Positions 43,578-55,905 of a stretch of DNA of 64,000 bases are shown piece by piece. Each line of letters starts with the position of its first letter. The stretch's first letter is position 1. The notes below the pieces were generated by a model. The model made no database searches, was not told where the DNA came from, and worked only from the letters and a program-made list of their open reading frames with translations. The position numbers and the translations under genes are program-made. This stretch comes from Liquidambar formosana (lineage: Eukaryota; Streptophyta; Magnoliopsida; Saxifragales; Altingiaceae), in NCBI GenBank assembly GCA_039720395.1, contig CM077832.1:19935850-19999849 (forward strand). Reading direction: 5' to 3'.

Positions 43578-46355
43578 TGTGAACCCCGGAAATTGGGCCC
43601 ACAACGGATTGAAAGAAAATGGGTTTGAAAAAGAAAAAGGAAAGGAGTCGCCACCTTATTTTTTAAAGGAAACAAGGAAAACCCTAAAAATAGTTTGTTT
43701 TAAGAAAACAATTTGAATGACTCCATAAAAAAGGAAAGGCAAAAACCAATCTTTTGAAAACCAAAGAAATCGGGGATTCGGAGGCTAAGTTATGACATGG
43801 GAAGGTTCTAGGCAAAGCCTATAGGCACCCATGTCACCCTTTCGGTCTCTCAGTTCATTTGGGCTAAATCAAGATCTTTCCATACAAAAATCAGCAAGTA
43901 TATCATCACAAGAATTGCATGCATATCATATATTTCATTCATCCATCCATGCATAATAAGCACATAAAAACAGAAAAAGAAAAAGAAGAAAACAAAACAA
44001 AAATAAACCTAGGATGCTTGGATCCTAGAACGGACTTGAGCCTCACGAAGAGCGCCTACGTACCATGCAACGAAATACATGGATCAAAGTCCACGTAGTT
44101 CGATTAGAACTAAGGTTAAATCCTAATACAAACCTATGGTAAAAACCCTAGGTTTCCTTATTTGATCAAAAGAGAATTGATAGAAAGTTTGATTTTAGGA
44201 AAGAAATCCACAAAATGGAAACCTTAATAAAAACCAGAATTTTGTTTATGAAGGAAACCTCTAATTAAACCATAGGATCATATTAAAAATTAACCCTGAA
44301 TAGGGAGAAGAGAAGGGATAAGGAAGAAAGGTGAATTGGGGCACCTTCACACCCACTTACCTGAGCGCAATTACTCCAAACATTAGCTATTTCAGACATA
44401 AGCAGCCCTATTTGCCATAGGACAAATACCACACCTATTTGCACCCTTACAAGTGCTCAAAACCATGCGAAAACACTAACATGCAAATCTGGACAGAATA
44501 GTATTATGACCTAAAATCATCCACTAAGCATGCCAATAGCAAAAACAGCGAACAATAATAAGTCCTAACATATTCCTAGAACCATATCATGCATAAAAAC
44601 CCTAGAACATACTAATATGCATGCAAAACTATCATGTTTACTCTATATGCAAGACATATACAGCAAACACGAAGAAAAACCAAATAAAAAAGTCTACTTT
44701 ATCATGCTATATGAAAACAAACACAAAACAATGACTCTAAAACCCTAAACTCACAAATATGCTTAAAAACTCACAAGACATACTTTAATCATGCTAAAAC
44801 CAAACTAAACAGAAATTAAATCATGCATATTAACTAACTAAAGCAATATAACATGATGAAAATCCTAACTCTAACATGCAATGACACTAATCCTAGCACA
44901 AGGACAAACAGGAGCACAAGAATCATAACTATGCATTAAAAACCTAAAGGACAGCCCTAAAGCATGCTAAACAGTAGACAAAAAATAGATATTCCATGTA
45001 TATTAACTAGCTAGAGTGTTAATACATGATAAAAAAGTTACCTTTAACATGCAATAAGCCTAACCCATATGAAAACCTAGTTTAAGCTTGAATAGAGAAG
45101 GAGAATACCTTAGGAAGGGCCTTCCTTTGTGTTTGTAATTGTTCGTGGCTCCTCAGGTCTTTAGAGTGAATCAAACCAACACGAATCCTCCTCTTTGTCA
45201 AAGTGGTATCACAGCAAAGAGATCAAAACTCACTCAACTTTGAAAAGAAATAGAAAACAAAAAGAGAACAAGAGAAAAGAAAAGTGATTTTCGTCACTTT
45301 GCAGCAGCAGCAACTTCAATCGCGTTTTTGGGTATGAAAACGTTGGATTTGGACAAAGCTTGTGAAATACAAAGTTGTAGAGAATTGAATTATCTTTCTA
45401 ACAAGACCAATTTCATCAAATGCTGACTTCGGATGAAAAAGTTATGATTAAAATACGACTGCTGGTTTTCAGAAAATCTGCTGCTGAATTATGACGAATT
45501 TCACTCCCTCCAAACCCTCTTCTCCTCCCCCCTTGTTTAAAGACATTAAGAGAGTATTTATAGCTGAAATATGGAGTTTCCCTTTCCTTCCTGGACTAGG
45601 TTTCCTTGGAGAATAATCAAAAGGTATTTTATAATGATAAAAGACTTCTAATCTGAATAGGAAAAGGAAATTGTCTTTTATAAAAATTGGGAGACTGACC
45701 GCTAACACGCATGCACATGTATCGTATGTGCGTACACACACTCATCACATACGTACACGTGTTAGTGTCATGATAAAAATGGCTAATTTAATAAAATAAT
45801 TTTCTTTTCATTTTAACCAAAAATCTCATGCTGTGATTCGCACTAATTCTTCAAGGATAATCCGTAAATAACCACACTAAACTCATCATCAGGCCATATC
45901 AAAATTGAACTTCATGAAACACTTTTGAGGGTAAAATGATGACTAATGAAAGTCAATTTGAAAAGATTTGGTTGGTAATTGTGAGTCAATTAGAGCTAAC
46001 CCAAGGAAGGGTCAATTAACCAACTTGAACTACATCGAGCCATTTTAATCCCGAGCCATTGACTTACCAAATTGAACCTAGAAATACCTCTTATGCATCT
46101 ATATGAACTCCAATTGACAATTTGGAGATCATTTCAAGGTCAAATGAAAAGTTTGGGACTTAAAAGACGATTATGCCCCTCAAGTCACAAAAGCTCTTAT
46201 TATCCCTCAAGATCAACTCCAATTTGAACCAAAATTCATATCCATTGTCCTTGTGACTCTAGAAAACTAATGCAAGTGACTAGACTCAAAAACAAAACAA
46301 AAACATGCATGAAATGATGAGCCCTAGTAAGGTGGTGCAAAAATGGGGTGTGACA
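43578..46355 (-). mobile_element. Gypsy solo LTR (Gypsy 1/2 related)
   Basis: 2778 bp, TGTGAACCCCGG to GGTGTGACA, flanked by CTCAT (43573-43577 and 46356-46360). The minus-strand TATA box CTATAAATACTC lies near 45550. It lacks the CTCGGGTGACC palindrome but has a different inverted repeat at the same U3 place (45696-45770). No internal region. The frame near 45469-45741 overlaps this U3 and has no domain. Confidence 0.93.
45696..45770. repeat. Replacement palindrome in the gypsy solo LTR
   Basis: Outer arms CTAACACG (45702) and CGTGTTAG (45758), inner arms CGTATGTG (45723) and CACATACG (45746). It is unrelated in sequence to the 80-bp palindrome but of similar length and position relative to the TATA box. 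Confidence 0.7.
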
Positions 46356-46577
46356 CTCATTCACCGCTGTCCAGAGACAAAGCTTGAAGCAAAAAGGAGA
46401 AGAAAAAGCTTGGAGCATAAAGGAGAAGACTATATCAAACTGTAAGTAATTCTACCCTCTTCTAGTTAGGGTTTTTGTTTTGTATTAAGCATAATTAAGA
46501 TTCATGGGTTTGGGAATCGTAGGAAAAATTTTAATTCCGCCTTTGTAGTTTTTCCTCCCTAGTTAGATTCCCAACAG

Positions 46578-46591
46578 TGGTATCAGAGCCA
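46578..46591 (+). promoter_or_regulatory. Primer-binding site of Copia 2 (tRNA-iMet type)
   Basis: TGGTATCAGAGCCA, one base after the LTR end. Confidence 0.9.
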
Positions 46592-49500
46592 TGGTTATGC
46601 CTAATACAAACTGCATATGGGCTGTAATTCATGGTAAATTGATTGGTTAATAAATCTGGAATTTATGTTCATGCATTAGAATGATTTCCCTCTCATGGCC
46701 GAACCTAGGGTTAATGAACCCTAGGTTAATTCTCCTTCTACTCCTCTTCTAAAATAGTTTTAGGGCTGCTGGTTATTCAAAAGTTGAATGGGGATTGAGT
46801 TTGGAGAAGATGATGAACAGTTTTTATGATAGTCATGAAAAAGCGTCATCTTGTTTTGCATGCCGAAATCAGAGTTCTTCTCCAAAATTTTCGAGCCATA
46901 TATGGTTAGAAAGCTCTTCGAATCAGCTTTACAACCCAACAAACGGTCCGTCAATCCGAGTTTTGTAGTGAAAGTTATGAATTTTTTACTATAGGCTGTC
47001 TGGGAAGACAGTTTTGCTCGGGAATGATGTAACGGCCACAATTGTGAGTTTTTGATGGAGATCAAAAGCATAGCAATGGTTGCCACCACTTGGGTTATGT
47101 TATAGACATGGTAGGAAAGGGTTCCCAAGCATTTGGATGCATCATAATTGGATTATGATTCTAGAACAGAAGGAAAAAGGAGAAGACCACCATGTTTGAA
47201 TCTGGGTTTTAGAACCCTATGGTTCTTGCTACTGTATTGTTATGAAACTTCTATAAAATTGATGAATAATCAAAGGAGTCTTGATGCATAAAGAATCAAA
47301 AAGTTTGATTTCTTGGAAGAACACAGCAGGCTGTTTTTCTGCAGAAAATCATCAATGGAGTTTTGTTCATATCTTGAGCTAGGGAACTCCAAATTGCATG
47401 AAACCAATTTTATTAGTTTCCTAAGACATGTAGGATGCTAGGAAAAATAATTTGGTAGGCTGAATTAATCATCTTGCTAGGTTTTAAATCAATTTGTGAT
47501 CATGGACAGTATACTGTCAAATTCTGGACAGCCTACTGTTCTTGAATTGTTTAGAACAATTGGGGATGATTTGATCATCCAAACCACTTCAATTAGCTTA
47601 GCAATTCATGTAGGGACATGATACAAAAGCTGGTTTTGATGGTGGAGTTGAATTGATTAAGTTTTAGAAACTTTTGTGACTTGGAGGTCCTCCAATGGTG
47701 GTGCCAGCACTGGGTTTAGGAAACCCTAATGTTCTTTGAAGAAGACAGCCCTCTTGGCCACTCCACACGTGTCCATGGGCTTGGCCCACACCCTAGCTTG
47801 AGTTCCCCTTTGCTAGCCATGGCCTGGCCAAGCCATGGCAGCCCACTATAGGTGGCGGCAGCCTTAGGGTTTCTTAGGAAACCCTAATTCCCTTTAATGA
47901 TGAAACCCTAAATCTATTAATGGCATTAATTAAAACCCTAATTGAGCTATTAATTACCATAATTAAAGTGTCTAATGATTGGTCATTAATTGACCAATCA
48001 TGGTTATTAATCATTAGGGTATAATTAATTGCATTTATGATGTCTAGGGTTTAGGGTTTAGGAAACCCTAATTCATATTAATTAAACCCTAATTCTATTA
48101 ATGCATTAATTAATAACTAAACCTAGTGATTAATGTGTCTAACCTAGGGTTAAATGATTGGTCATTAATGACCAATCATGATCATTAATGGTTTATTAAT
48201 TAATCATTGGCATTTAATAGGTTTAAGGTTTAGGGTTTTAGAAACCCTAATTAGTGCATATTAATTAGAGTAATTAATATCCTAGGTGGCATTAATTAAA
48301 CCCTAATCCTAATCATTAATACCGTATAAACCTAGGGTTTAAATGATTGGTCATTAATTGACCAATCATAAGGCATTTAATGCATTAGGGTTACACTTAG
48401 GGTTTAGAGTTAATGCATTTAGGGTTTAGGGTTTTAGGAAACCCTAATGCACTAATTAATTAATAAAATGATTTTATTTAATTCGAAAATTGATTATTTA
48501 ATTAATGGTGATTAATTTTATATTGTTTTAAATGGTTTAAAACACAATTTAGGATTAAATAAAAATCTGGAAATTTTAATTAAATAAAATTGTTTTTGTT
48601 TAATTAAAAAGATCCTAATATTTGATATTAGAGTTTTATTAGGGGACTTTATATGTTTCAATTGATTTGATTAATTGAAATTAAATGTCTTAAATGTTAA
48701 GACTTAATTAATTCAAGAACTTATGCATCTCCTAATAAGATTAGGACACATTAATGAGATTAATGAAAACCAATCAATAGAGTTACCATGAATGCCCATA
48801 TGTTTATTGCTTACAGTTATTTCCTTTATTATGCAATATGATTGTATGGTTATGGATGGATGATGATTATGGACTATACCCCTTAAACCAATTGCGATTG
48901 GCCGTCTTATGAATGGGTTGTATAATTTTTCAAGAGTTGTCAATTTTTGGTGATGTATTATTTATTTGGGGCTTGCATGCCACCTTCTTCTCTCTCTCTA
49001 TCATTCTCTTATGTACCCCACATTCCCCTTATGTATCCCTTTCTTTATATTATGTAAATGTTATGTAATCGAGAGCGCACTAAGGAGCATGGTGGACATA
49101 AAGGAGCATGGTGGAGCCCAACAAGCCTATGGTGGAGACCATGAAGCTAATGGAGGAGATTGAAGGGCTTGAAAGCTTGGAGAAGACTTTCAAGAGAGCA
49201 TGCTATGTTTCGAATGAATGTTTTACGATCATCTACACCCACCTTAGACCTTAGATTCAATTCATTGGCTTGGATTGAATCTTCTTAAAGTCCATAATCA
49301 TCATAGTGGGAGCTTTTAATGAGATTAATAGAGATAGCTCCAAATCCAAAGATCGTTATATGTCACCTTATAGGGACTAATATCAATAAGTGGATTACAT
49401 ATATATAATGTTGTTATATATTTCTTATTTAAATGCATGAGATGTATGTTAGATTAGTTTATTTGATGAGACCCTTAAAACCCCTCTCTTTTAATATTAA

Positions 49501-50056
49501 GTTGGAAATGGAGAATACATTAGGGAATGGATTCTTCATTGCTTTCCATCATTATAGGATCATCTAACGTCCCTTAATGTGGGTACCTGGCTGCAGACAT
49601 GTAGGAGCTACCCATATTAAAGACATTACTTGAAACTATCACATATGTAGATATCATGGGGTGCCTAAACTGGTATATACCAAAAAACTATAATGTGAGG
49701 TATATATTTGGCGAAACATACCTGTGTGAATGATGGGTTTAACTTAACTAGGGAAGTATTCCAAGAAACTATAATGTGAGGAGTATGTACCCTAGAGGCA
49801 AAATGATTGGAACTTGCTTATGAAGCAATAAACAAGGAGTTGTCTTTTTATTGTGGGTTAGAAGTCAAGAAACTATGATGTGAGGTTTCTAGGTCACAGT
49901 GGGACCCCAATCCCCATTAGGAATAAGATTCCCGAATTCCATTAGAGGGTGTATGGAATTTGATAAAATAGTGGGAGGTACCATATGATTAAAGACCCGA
50001 TCATTATGGATTAAAAATAAAATCTAATTCTCTATTTTTATATGTAGTTCATAGAA
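46592..50056 (+). other. Copia 2 leader
   Basis: About 3.5 kb without a credible gene. It contains the telobox zone and three GGTCATT palindromes (47975, 48154, 48343), then a CT-rich stretch near 48980, then the stem-loops at 49674-49891. Confidence 0.8.
49674..49891 (+). promoter_or_regulatory. Three leader stem-loops of Copia 2 with altered loops
   Basis: Stems match those of the other copies (TATATACC/GGTATATA; CTAGGG/CCCTAG; TAGAAGTC/GGTTTCTA with wobbles). All three loops have changed in the same part: ACTATAATGTGA twice and ACTATGATGTGA once, instead of ACTAACATGTGA. Confidence 0.75.
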
Positions 50057-50605
50057 ATGGCTCACCTCAACCCACTATCCAAAATATTGGACACCAACCG
50101 TTTGACTGGACCAAATTGTCTTGATTGGCTTAGGAATCTAAAAATTGTTTTGGATTCCAAGAATCTTACCTATGCACTTCATAATCCACTTCTCGTTGCT
50201 CCTGCTAAGGCTACAACTCAGCAAGAGAAAGACGCTTACCAGAAGCGCATGGACTATGATCTCATAGCGAGGTGCTATATGATGGTATTTATGAGTCTCG
50301 AGCTTAAGAAGCAACACGAGTCCATGGGAAGTGCTTACGAGATTTTTATCAACATACAAGAGTTGTATGGGAAAGAATTCTTGCTTGAATTTAATGAAGC
50401 TGCTACTTCCAAGTCTAAGCTCAAGCCTAAGGGCAAGGGTATAGGCAAGGGTAAGAGTACCCGGAGGAAGAAGAAAGGTAACAACAAAGCCAAAGGAGCC
50501 TGTTTTCACTGCGGCAAGGATGGGCACTGGAAACGTAACTGCTCGGAGTATCTGGATACTCTAAAGAACCAACCTTTGGAAGGTATAGATCATGCTCTAA
50601 ACTAA
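50057..50605 (+). CDS. gag: Copia 2 gag, 182 aa, internally deleted form
   Basis: N-terminal copia Gag (T-N-R-L-T-G-P-N near 13-20) runs to E-L-Y-G-K-E (102-107), then directly into a lysine/glycine-rich linker and a complete CCHC knuckle (C149, C152, H157, C162). The usual long central part of copia Gag between E-L-Y-G and the knuckle is missing; about 100 residues by my recollection of the family. Copia 3 has the same deletion, so it predates both. The frame ends early at 50603 by a mutation; in an intact element it would run on into protease. It may no longer be functional. Confidence 0.7.
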   Translation: MAHLNPLSKILDTNRLTGPNCLDWLRNLKIVLDSKNLTYALHNPLLVAPAKATTQQEKDAYQKRMDYDLIARCYMMVFMSLELKKQHESMGSAYEIFINIQELYGKEFLLEFNEAATSKSKLKPKGKGIGKGKSTRRKKKGNNKAKGACFHCGKDGHWKRNCSEYLDTLKNQPLEGIDHALN

Positions 50606-52677
50606 ATGTTAGTTTTGCTTCCACTTGGGTACTTAATTCTGATGTGAATTTTGAATTCCATGCAAAATCTAGTGGGAAGCAAAAGGTAGAGTAAAGGCGG
50701 ATCAACCCTACAAGTGGGGAATGGAGCAAACGTTGCTGCATTAGCTGTGGGGCTTGTTGCTTGACTCTACCTAATGGAGTAGTTTAGAAATAATAGTTGG
50801 CTATCTTTACATTCCAGAAGTTATTAGAAACATTATTTTTATTTTAGTTTTATCTAAACGAGGTTTTAGTTTGATTTAATAAATGTTTTCTATTAAATGA
50901 AGAGTTCATTACTTCCGGAGTTTATGTGGATGGCCTTTATTTTCTAAACTTTATTGCAAATATGAATTGCAATGGAGCATGATAGTTCTAAATTGAATGC
51001 TAATAAACCTAGGAGAACAAGATATACATAATGATGTATATAGAAGTTTCTCTTACTTTACAACCTTTACCAATGATTCATTCTAGGTTTTGGTGTGTAT
51101 GCTTAATGAAGTACAAGTCTGAAATATTTGAAAGGTTCAAAGAATTCAGATATGAAGTAGAGAAACAAATCGGTAAAAGTATTAAAGCTCTTCGATTGGA
51201 TCAAGGAGGCAAATATTTAACCAGTCAATTTTCAGATCAACTTGTTCAAACGGGCATTCAATCACAATGGACACCTCTTAGAACACTATAACTTAATGGT
51301 GTGTCAGAAAAGAGGAATAGAACCTTATTGGATATGGTTAGATCCATAATAAGTTACAACAACCTAATATTATCCTTGTTAGGATATGCCCTAGAAATTG
51401 CCACGTACCTGTGAAACAGAGTTCAAACCAAGGCTGTCACTTAAGACCTATATGAGATATGGAAAGGGAAGCACCAAACCTTAAGCATGTTAAGGTATGG
51501 GATTGCACTGCATATGTAGAGACACATGATGTAATCAAATTGGAAATCAAGATAACTTAAATGTAGGTTTGTGGATTACCCTAAAGAAAGTTTAGGATAT
51601 CATATCTATTATCTTGATGAACAAAAAGTGTTTTGTTTGTAAGTTTGCAATCTTTCTTGAAAAAGAGTTTATTCAAGAAGGAGATAACAACAGGAAAATA
51701 GAACTCAAAGAGTTGTCTAATGAGACACAAACCAACATTGATGCAACCCCTGTCCCTGTTGAGACAGAACCCATCATTGTACCATGATTGTACAAAGGGT
51801 TAGTGGGAGTGCGATCACATTTATGGTCCTATAAGTGAATGACGTTCTACTTATTAGGGAATAATGTAGAGACGTTGTCAAAAGTGAAAATTGGTTTTTC
51901 ACAAGAGTTTCTCCATAAAAGATTTGGAAGAAGCATCCTATATTCTGGGAATAGAAGTCTATAGAAATAGATCTTAAAGGATGTTAAGTCTCTCCCAATC
52001 GATGTACGTAGACAAGATTTTGAATGGGTTCAAAATGCATGATTTCAAGAGAAGTCTAATTCCTGTCAAACATGAAATCAAGTTGTCTAAAAGCACATGC
52101 CATGCTGTGTACATTACCAGATATCAGTTTTGCTGTAAATGTTACGAGCAGATATCGGGTAGACCCAGATAAGGTATACTGGGAAGAAGTCAAAGCTATC
52201 CTTAAGTACTTGAGAAGAACTAAGGACCCATGCTTTGTCTATGGAGAAAGAAACTTAGAAATGGTTGGTATAACAGATTCAGATTTTAATCTGACGATGA
52301 TGATAGGAGATCAACATCGAGGTATGTTCTCACCTTAAATGGTGGAGCTGTAAATTTGAACGCATTGCTATATGTTTGGATGAGTAAGTTCATTGCAGAG
52401 CTAGGAGTGGTTCCTAACATTGAGAAGCCTTTACTATTGTTTTTGTGACAACAATAAGGCTAGTGCTCAAGACAAGGATCCACGGTCTCATCAAAAGTCC
52501 AAACTTTAAGCGGCGATTCCAAGTGATTAGAGAGATCATTGGAAGAGATGACATATACATATAGAAGTTTAATACAACAGAGAATAAAGAATACCCCTTC
52601 ACTAAGGCTATAACCCAAGTGTGTTGGATCACCACCGACAGGATATGGGTATGAGATACATGGTGGATTGGCTATAG
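50606..52677 (+). pseudogene. Copia 2 pol remnant
   Basis: Pieces in order: protease/pre-integrase (to about 51000), integrase core (51030-51290, with the second catalytic Asp context changed), an integrase C-terminal part (to 51775), then a jump across most of reverse transcriptase to the V-S-G-S-A region near 51800, and RNase H (52260-52677, keeping the C-D-N-N codons). Several stops and frameshifts are present, and the N-terminal two-thirds of reverse transcriptase are deleted. Confidence 0.85.
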
Positions 52678-52679
52678 TG

Positions 52680-52691
52680 CAAGTGGGAGAT
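52680..52691 (+). promoter_or_regulatory. Polypurine tract of Copia 2
   Basis: CAAGTGGGAGAT precedes the 3' LTR, as in the other copies. Confidence 0.8.
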
Positions 52692-53798
52692 TATAAGGAT
52701 TATGCCCTAGAGCCAATCATAGAGATGATTGTTTAGGGATTAGGAATAATCAATTGATTTCATTTATTTATGTCACATTTATTATTGATTTAATAAAAGG
52801 GCTTCTTCTATTATGTTTATATGCATCATTTATATTTACATAATATGTCCATAGAGTTAGAGTTGAGAATATGAAATTACAAAGGGTTGTAATTTTGAGA
52901 CTCTAAATATATCTCTGTACTAAACTCCTAAATCATTCCTAGTTGAAGGTTCACTATAATGGACAGTAATGAACCATAGGACTAGCACTTGTTAGGTTGA
53001 CTCGATAGGAGGATAGCTAGTCTCAAGCTATTTGTGTGGAGACACTACAACCAACAAGTGGGTGCCTATTATAAGAATAGGTACACTGAATGTAACCAAA
53101 GATATGAGATAAACTGAATGGAGTTTTAACCTGCCTGTCAATCAGTTTCCCATTGTTATAGTAGTACAAGTAATCCTTAGACTTGAGACACCATGGTTGT
53201 CTTATGCATGTAGCTTTAGAAGTTTGATAACACTAAGTGCAGATACTATTCAGGAGTCTGTAAGGGTGTTCATTGGCCCTACTGTTATGTGTGTGAAGGC
53301 ATGTGAGTGATCAGCAAGGAATCCATCACTCTCAGGAAAAAGGGAGTGAATGTCTCATATAGCATTCATTGAATATAACTCATTAAATCCATGGGCCCAT
53401 GGTAGAATAAATATAGAAAGGAGTTTCCATAAGTTCATCATTGAGTTGATATTAATGAATGAGTATAAAGTAATTGAACTAGGGACTTGACAGACTCCCA
53501 TGTCCTATTAGTTCAATTGGAGACATTGTGTTGATGGAAGGATGGAATTGTAACCTATAAACTATAACAGAAGGGCTCTTTGTAAATGACTATTCACCTC
53601 ATTAAGGACCACACCATGAGCCATATGCTAGGTGTTACTCATGGTTAGTAGAAGCCCTAATTGATATAAATGAGTTATAATCAATTAGGAAATTGGAAGG
53701 AGTTCCAATTAGACCCTTAATGGAAAGAGTTCCATTGTGCACACCTCGTGCTATCCCTACTACTTGATGATGTGAACCCAATGGGTCACACACTGATC
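52692..53798 (+). repeat. Copia 2 3' LTR, 5' portion
   Basis: Starts TATAAGGATTATGCC (first bases mutated from TGTTAGG) and is interrupted at CACTGATC by another copia LTR. Confidence 0.88.
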
Positions 53799-54235
53799 TG
53801 TTAGAGTTATGCCCTAGAGCCAATCATAGAGATGATTGTTTAGGGATAAAGGAACAATCATTTGATTTCATTTATGTATGTCACATTTATTATTGATTTA
53901 ATAAAAGGGCTTATTCTATTATGTTTGTATGCATCATTTATATTTACATAATATGTCCAAGGAGTTAGAGTTGAGAATATTGAATTACAAAGAGTTGTAA
54001 TTATGAGACTGTAAATATATCTCTGTACTAAACTCCTAAATCATTCCTAGTTGAAGGTTCACTATGATGGACAGTAATGAACCATAGGACTAGCACTTGT
54101 TAGGTTGACTCTATAGGAGGATAGCTGGTCTCAAGCTATTTGTGTGGAGACACTACAACCAACAGGTGGGTGCCTGTTAATAGAATAGGTACACTGAATG
54201 TGACCAAAGATTTGAGATAAACTGAATGGAGTTTT
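53799..54235 (+). mobile_element. Truncated copia LTR (Copia 3 subfamily), interrupted by Copia 3
   Basis: The first 437 bases are almost identical to the start of the Copia 3 LTR that follows head-to-tail; one difference noted (GATTTCATTT against GATTGCATTT). It is a solo LTR or element cut by Copia 3; the remainder lies outside the window. Confidence 0.85.
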
Positions 54236-55890
54236 TGTTAGAGTTATGCCCTAGAGCCAATCATAGAGATGATTGTTTAGGGATAAAGGAACAATCATTT
54301 GATTGCATTTATGTATGTCACATTTATTATTGATTTAATAAAAGGGCTTATTCTATTATGTTTGTATGCATCATTTATATTTACATAATATGTCCAAGGA
54401 GTTAGAGTTGAGAATATTGAATTACAAAGAGTTGTAATTATGAGACTGTAAATATATCTCTGTACTAAACTCCTAAATCATTCCTAGTTGAAGGTTCACT
54501 ATGATGGACAGTAATGAACCATAGGACTAGCACTTGTTAGGTTGACTCTATAGGAGGATAGCTGGTCTCAAGCTATTTGTGTGGAGACACTACAACCAAC
54601 AGGTGGGTGCCTGTTAATAGAATAGGTACACTGAATGTGACCAAAGATTTGAGATAAACTGAATGGAGTTTTAACCTGCCTGTCAATCAGTTTCTCAATG
54701 TTATAGTGGTACAAGTAATCCTTAGACCTGAGACACCATAGTTACCTTATGCATGTAGCTTTAGAAGTTTGATAACACTAAGTGCAGATTCTATTCATGG
54801 GTCTGTAAAGGTGTTCATTGGCCCTATTGCTATGTGTATGAAGGCATGTGAGTGATCAACAAGGAATCCATTACTCTCAGGAAAAAGAGAGAGAATGTCT
54901 CATATAGCATTCATAATATAACTCATTCAGTCCATGGCCATGGCAGTGTGAATATGGAAAGGAGTTTCCATAAGTTCATCATTAAGTTTATATTTATGAA
55001 TGAGTATAAAGTAATTAAACTAGGGACTTGACAGACTTCCATGTCCTATTAGTTCAATTGGAGACATTGTGTAAATGGAAGGATGCAATTGTAACCTATA
55101 AACTATAACAGAAGGGTTCTTTGATAGATACATATTCACTTCATTAAGGACGACACCATGAACCATATGCTAGGTGTTATTCATGGTTAGTAGAAGCCCT
55201 AATTGATATAAGTGAGTTATAATCAATTAGGGAATTGGAAGGAGTTCCAATTAGACCCTAAATGGAAAGAGTTCCATTGTGCACACCTCGTGCTATTCCT
55301 ACTACTTGATGATGTGAACCCAATGGGTCACACACTGATCATGCAAGATGAGCTTTAAAGTCTATGAGAGAAAGGGTATGAGTGCATAAAGAATAGTTCT
55401 TTGAGGCCTATTTATATTTGATATAATTTATAGGGGTTATTGTGCAATTTAGAGAAATTGCATCACACCCTAATAGGGTTTCCCCCTATGGCCGGCCCCC
55501 CTAGTGTGGACTATATAAGTCACACTTTATGATGTGTGACATAATCACAAGTTGAAATCCCAAGGGGCTGTCCAGATTTTCCAGCCTCCCTCTCTCTCTC
55601 TCCTCTCTTCTCCTTCACTAGCAGCAACAAGGAAAAGGTGGAAAGGACTTGAAGCTCTAGCTAGGTGTGGATATCGTTGGAGGCAGCACACTTGGGCTGC
55701 TCATTCACCGCTGTCCGGAATCAAAGCTTGGAGCAAAAAGGAGAAGACAAAAATTCTGTAAGTGTTCTAACCCTCTTCATAGTTAGGGTTTGATTTTGTA
55801 TATGCATAGTTAGATTCATGGGCTGTGGAATCAAAGGGAAAATTTTTATATTCCGCACTTCTATTTTTCCCTCTTGTATGATTCCCAACA
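54236..55890 (+). repeat. Copia 3 5' LTR
   Basis: 1655 bp, TGTTAGAG to CCCAACA. TATATAA at 55512-55518 lies in an inverted repeat (55503-55526), preceded by GGCCGGCC. No coding potential. Confidence 0.93.
55503..55526. promoter_or_regulatory. TATA box inside an inverted repeat (Copia 3 LTR)
   Basis: AGTGTG plus ACT on the left pair with AGT plus CACACT on the right (one bulged G), with ATATA in the loop. The same holds in the solo LTR near 28391. Confidence 0.65.
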
Positions 55891-55891
55891 G

Positions 55892-55905
55892 TGGTATCAG
55901 AGCCA
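55892..55905 (+). promoter_or_regulatory. Primer-binding site of Copia 3 (tRNA-iMet type)
   Basis: TGGTATCAGAGCCA, one base after the 5' LTR. Confidence 0.92.

Larger units (their letters stand above)
42102..46576 (+). repeat. Copia 2 5' LTR, split by a gypsy solo LTR
   Basis: Parts 42102-43577 and 46361-46576, about 1.69 kb, TGTTAGG to CCCAACA. There is a short duplication of AAGCTTG-AGC-AAAAAGGAGAAGA near 46380-46430. Confidence 0.9.
42102..53798 (+). mobile_element. Copia 2: decayed Ty1/copia element
   Basis: 5' LTR 42102-46576 (split), primer site, leader, intact gag frame, broken pol, polypurine tract, 3' LTR from 52692. Inserted into Gypsy 3; candidate left target AAAAT (42097-42101). 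The right end is beyond the insertions at 53799. Confidence 0.9.

Noticed and set aside
55892..55905. tRNA gene fragment
   Set aside because: The match is only to the 3' end complement of initiator tRNA and is explained as the primer-binding site.
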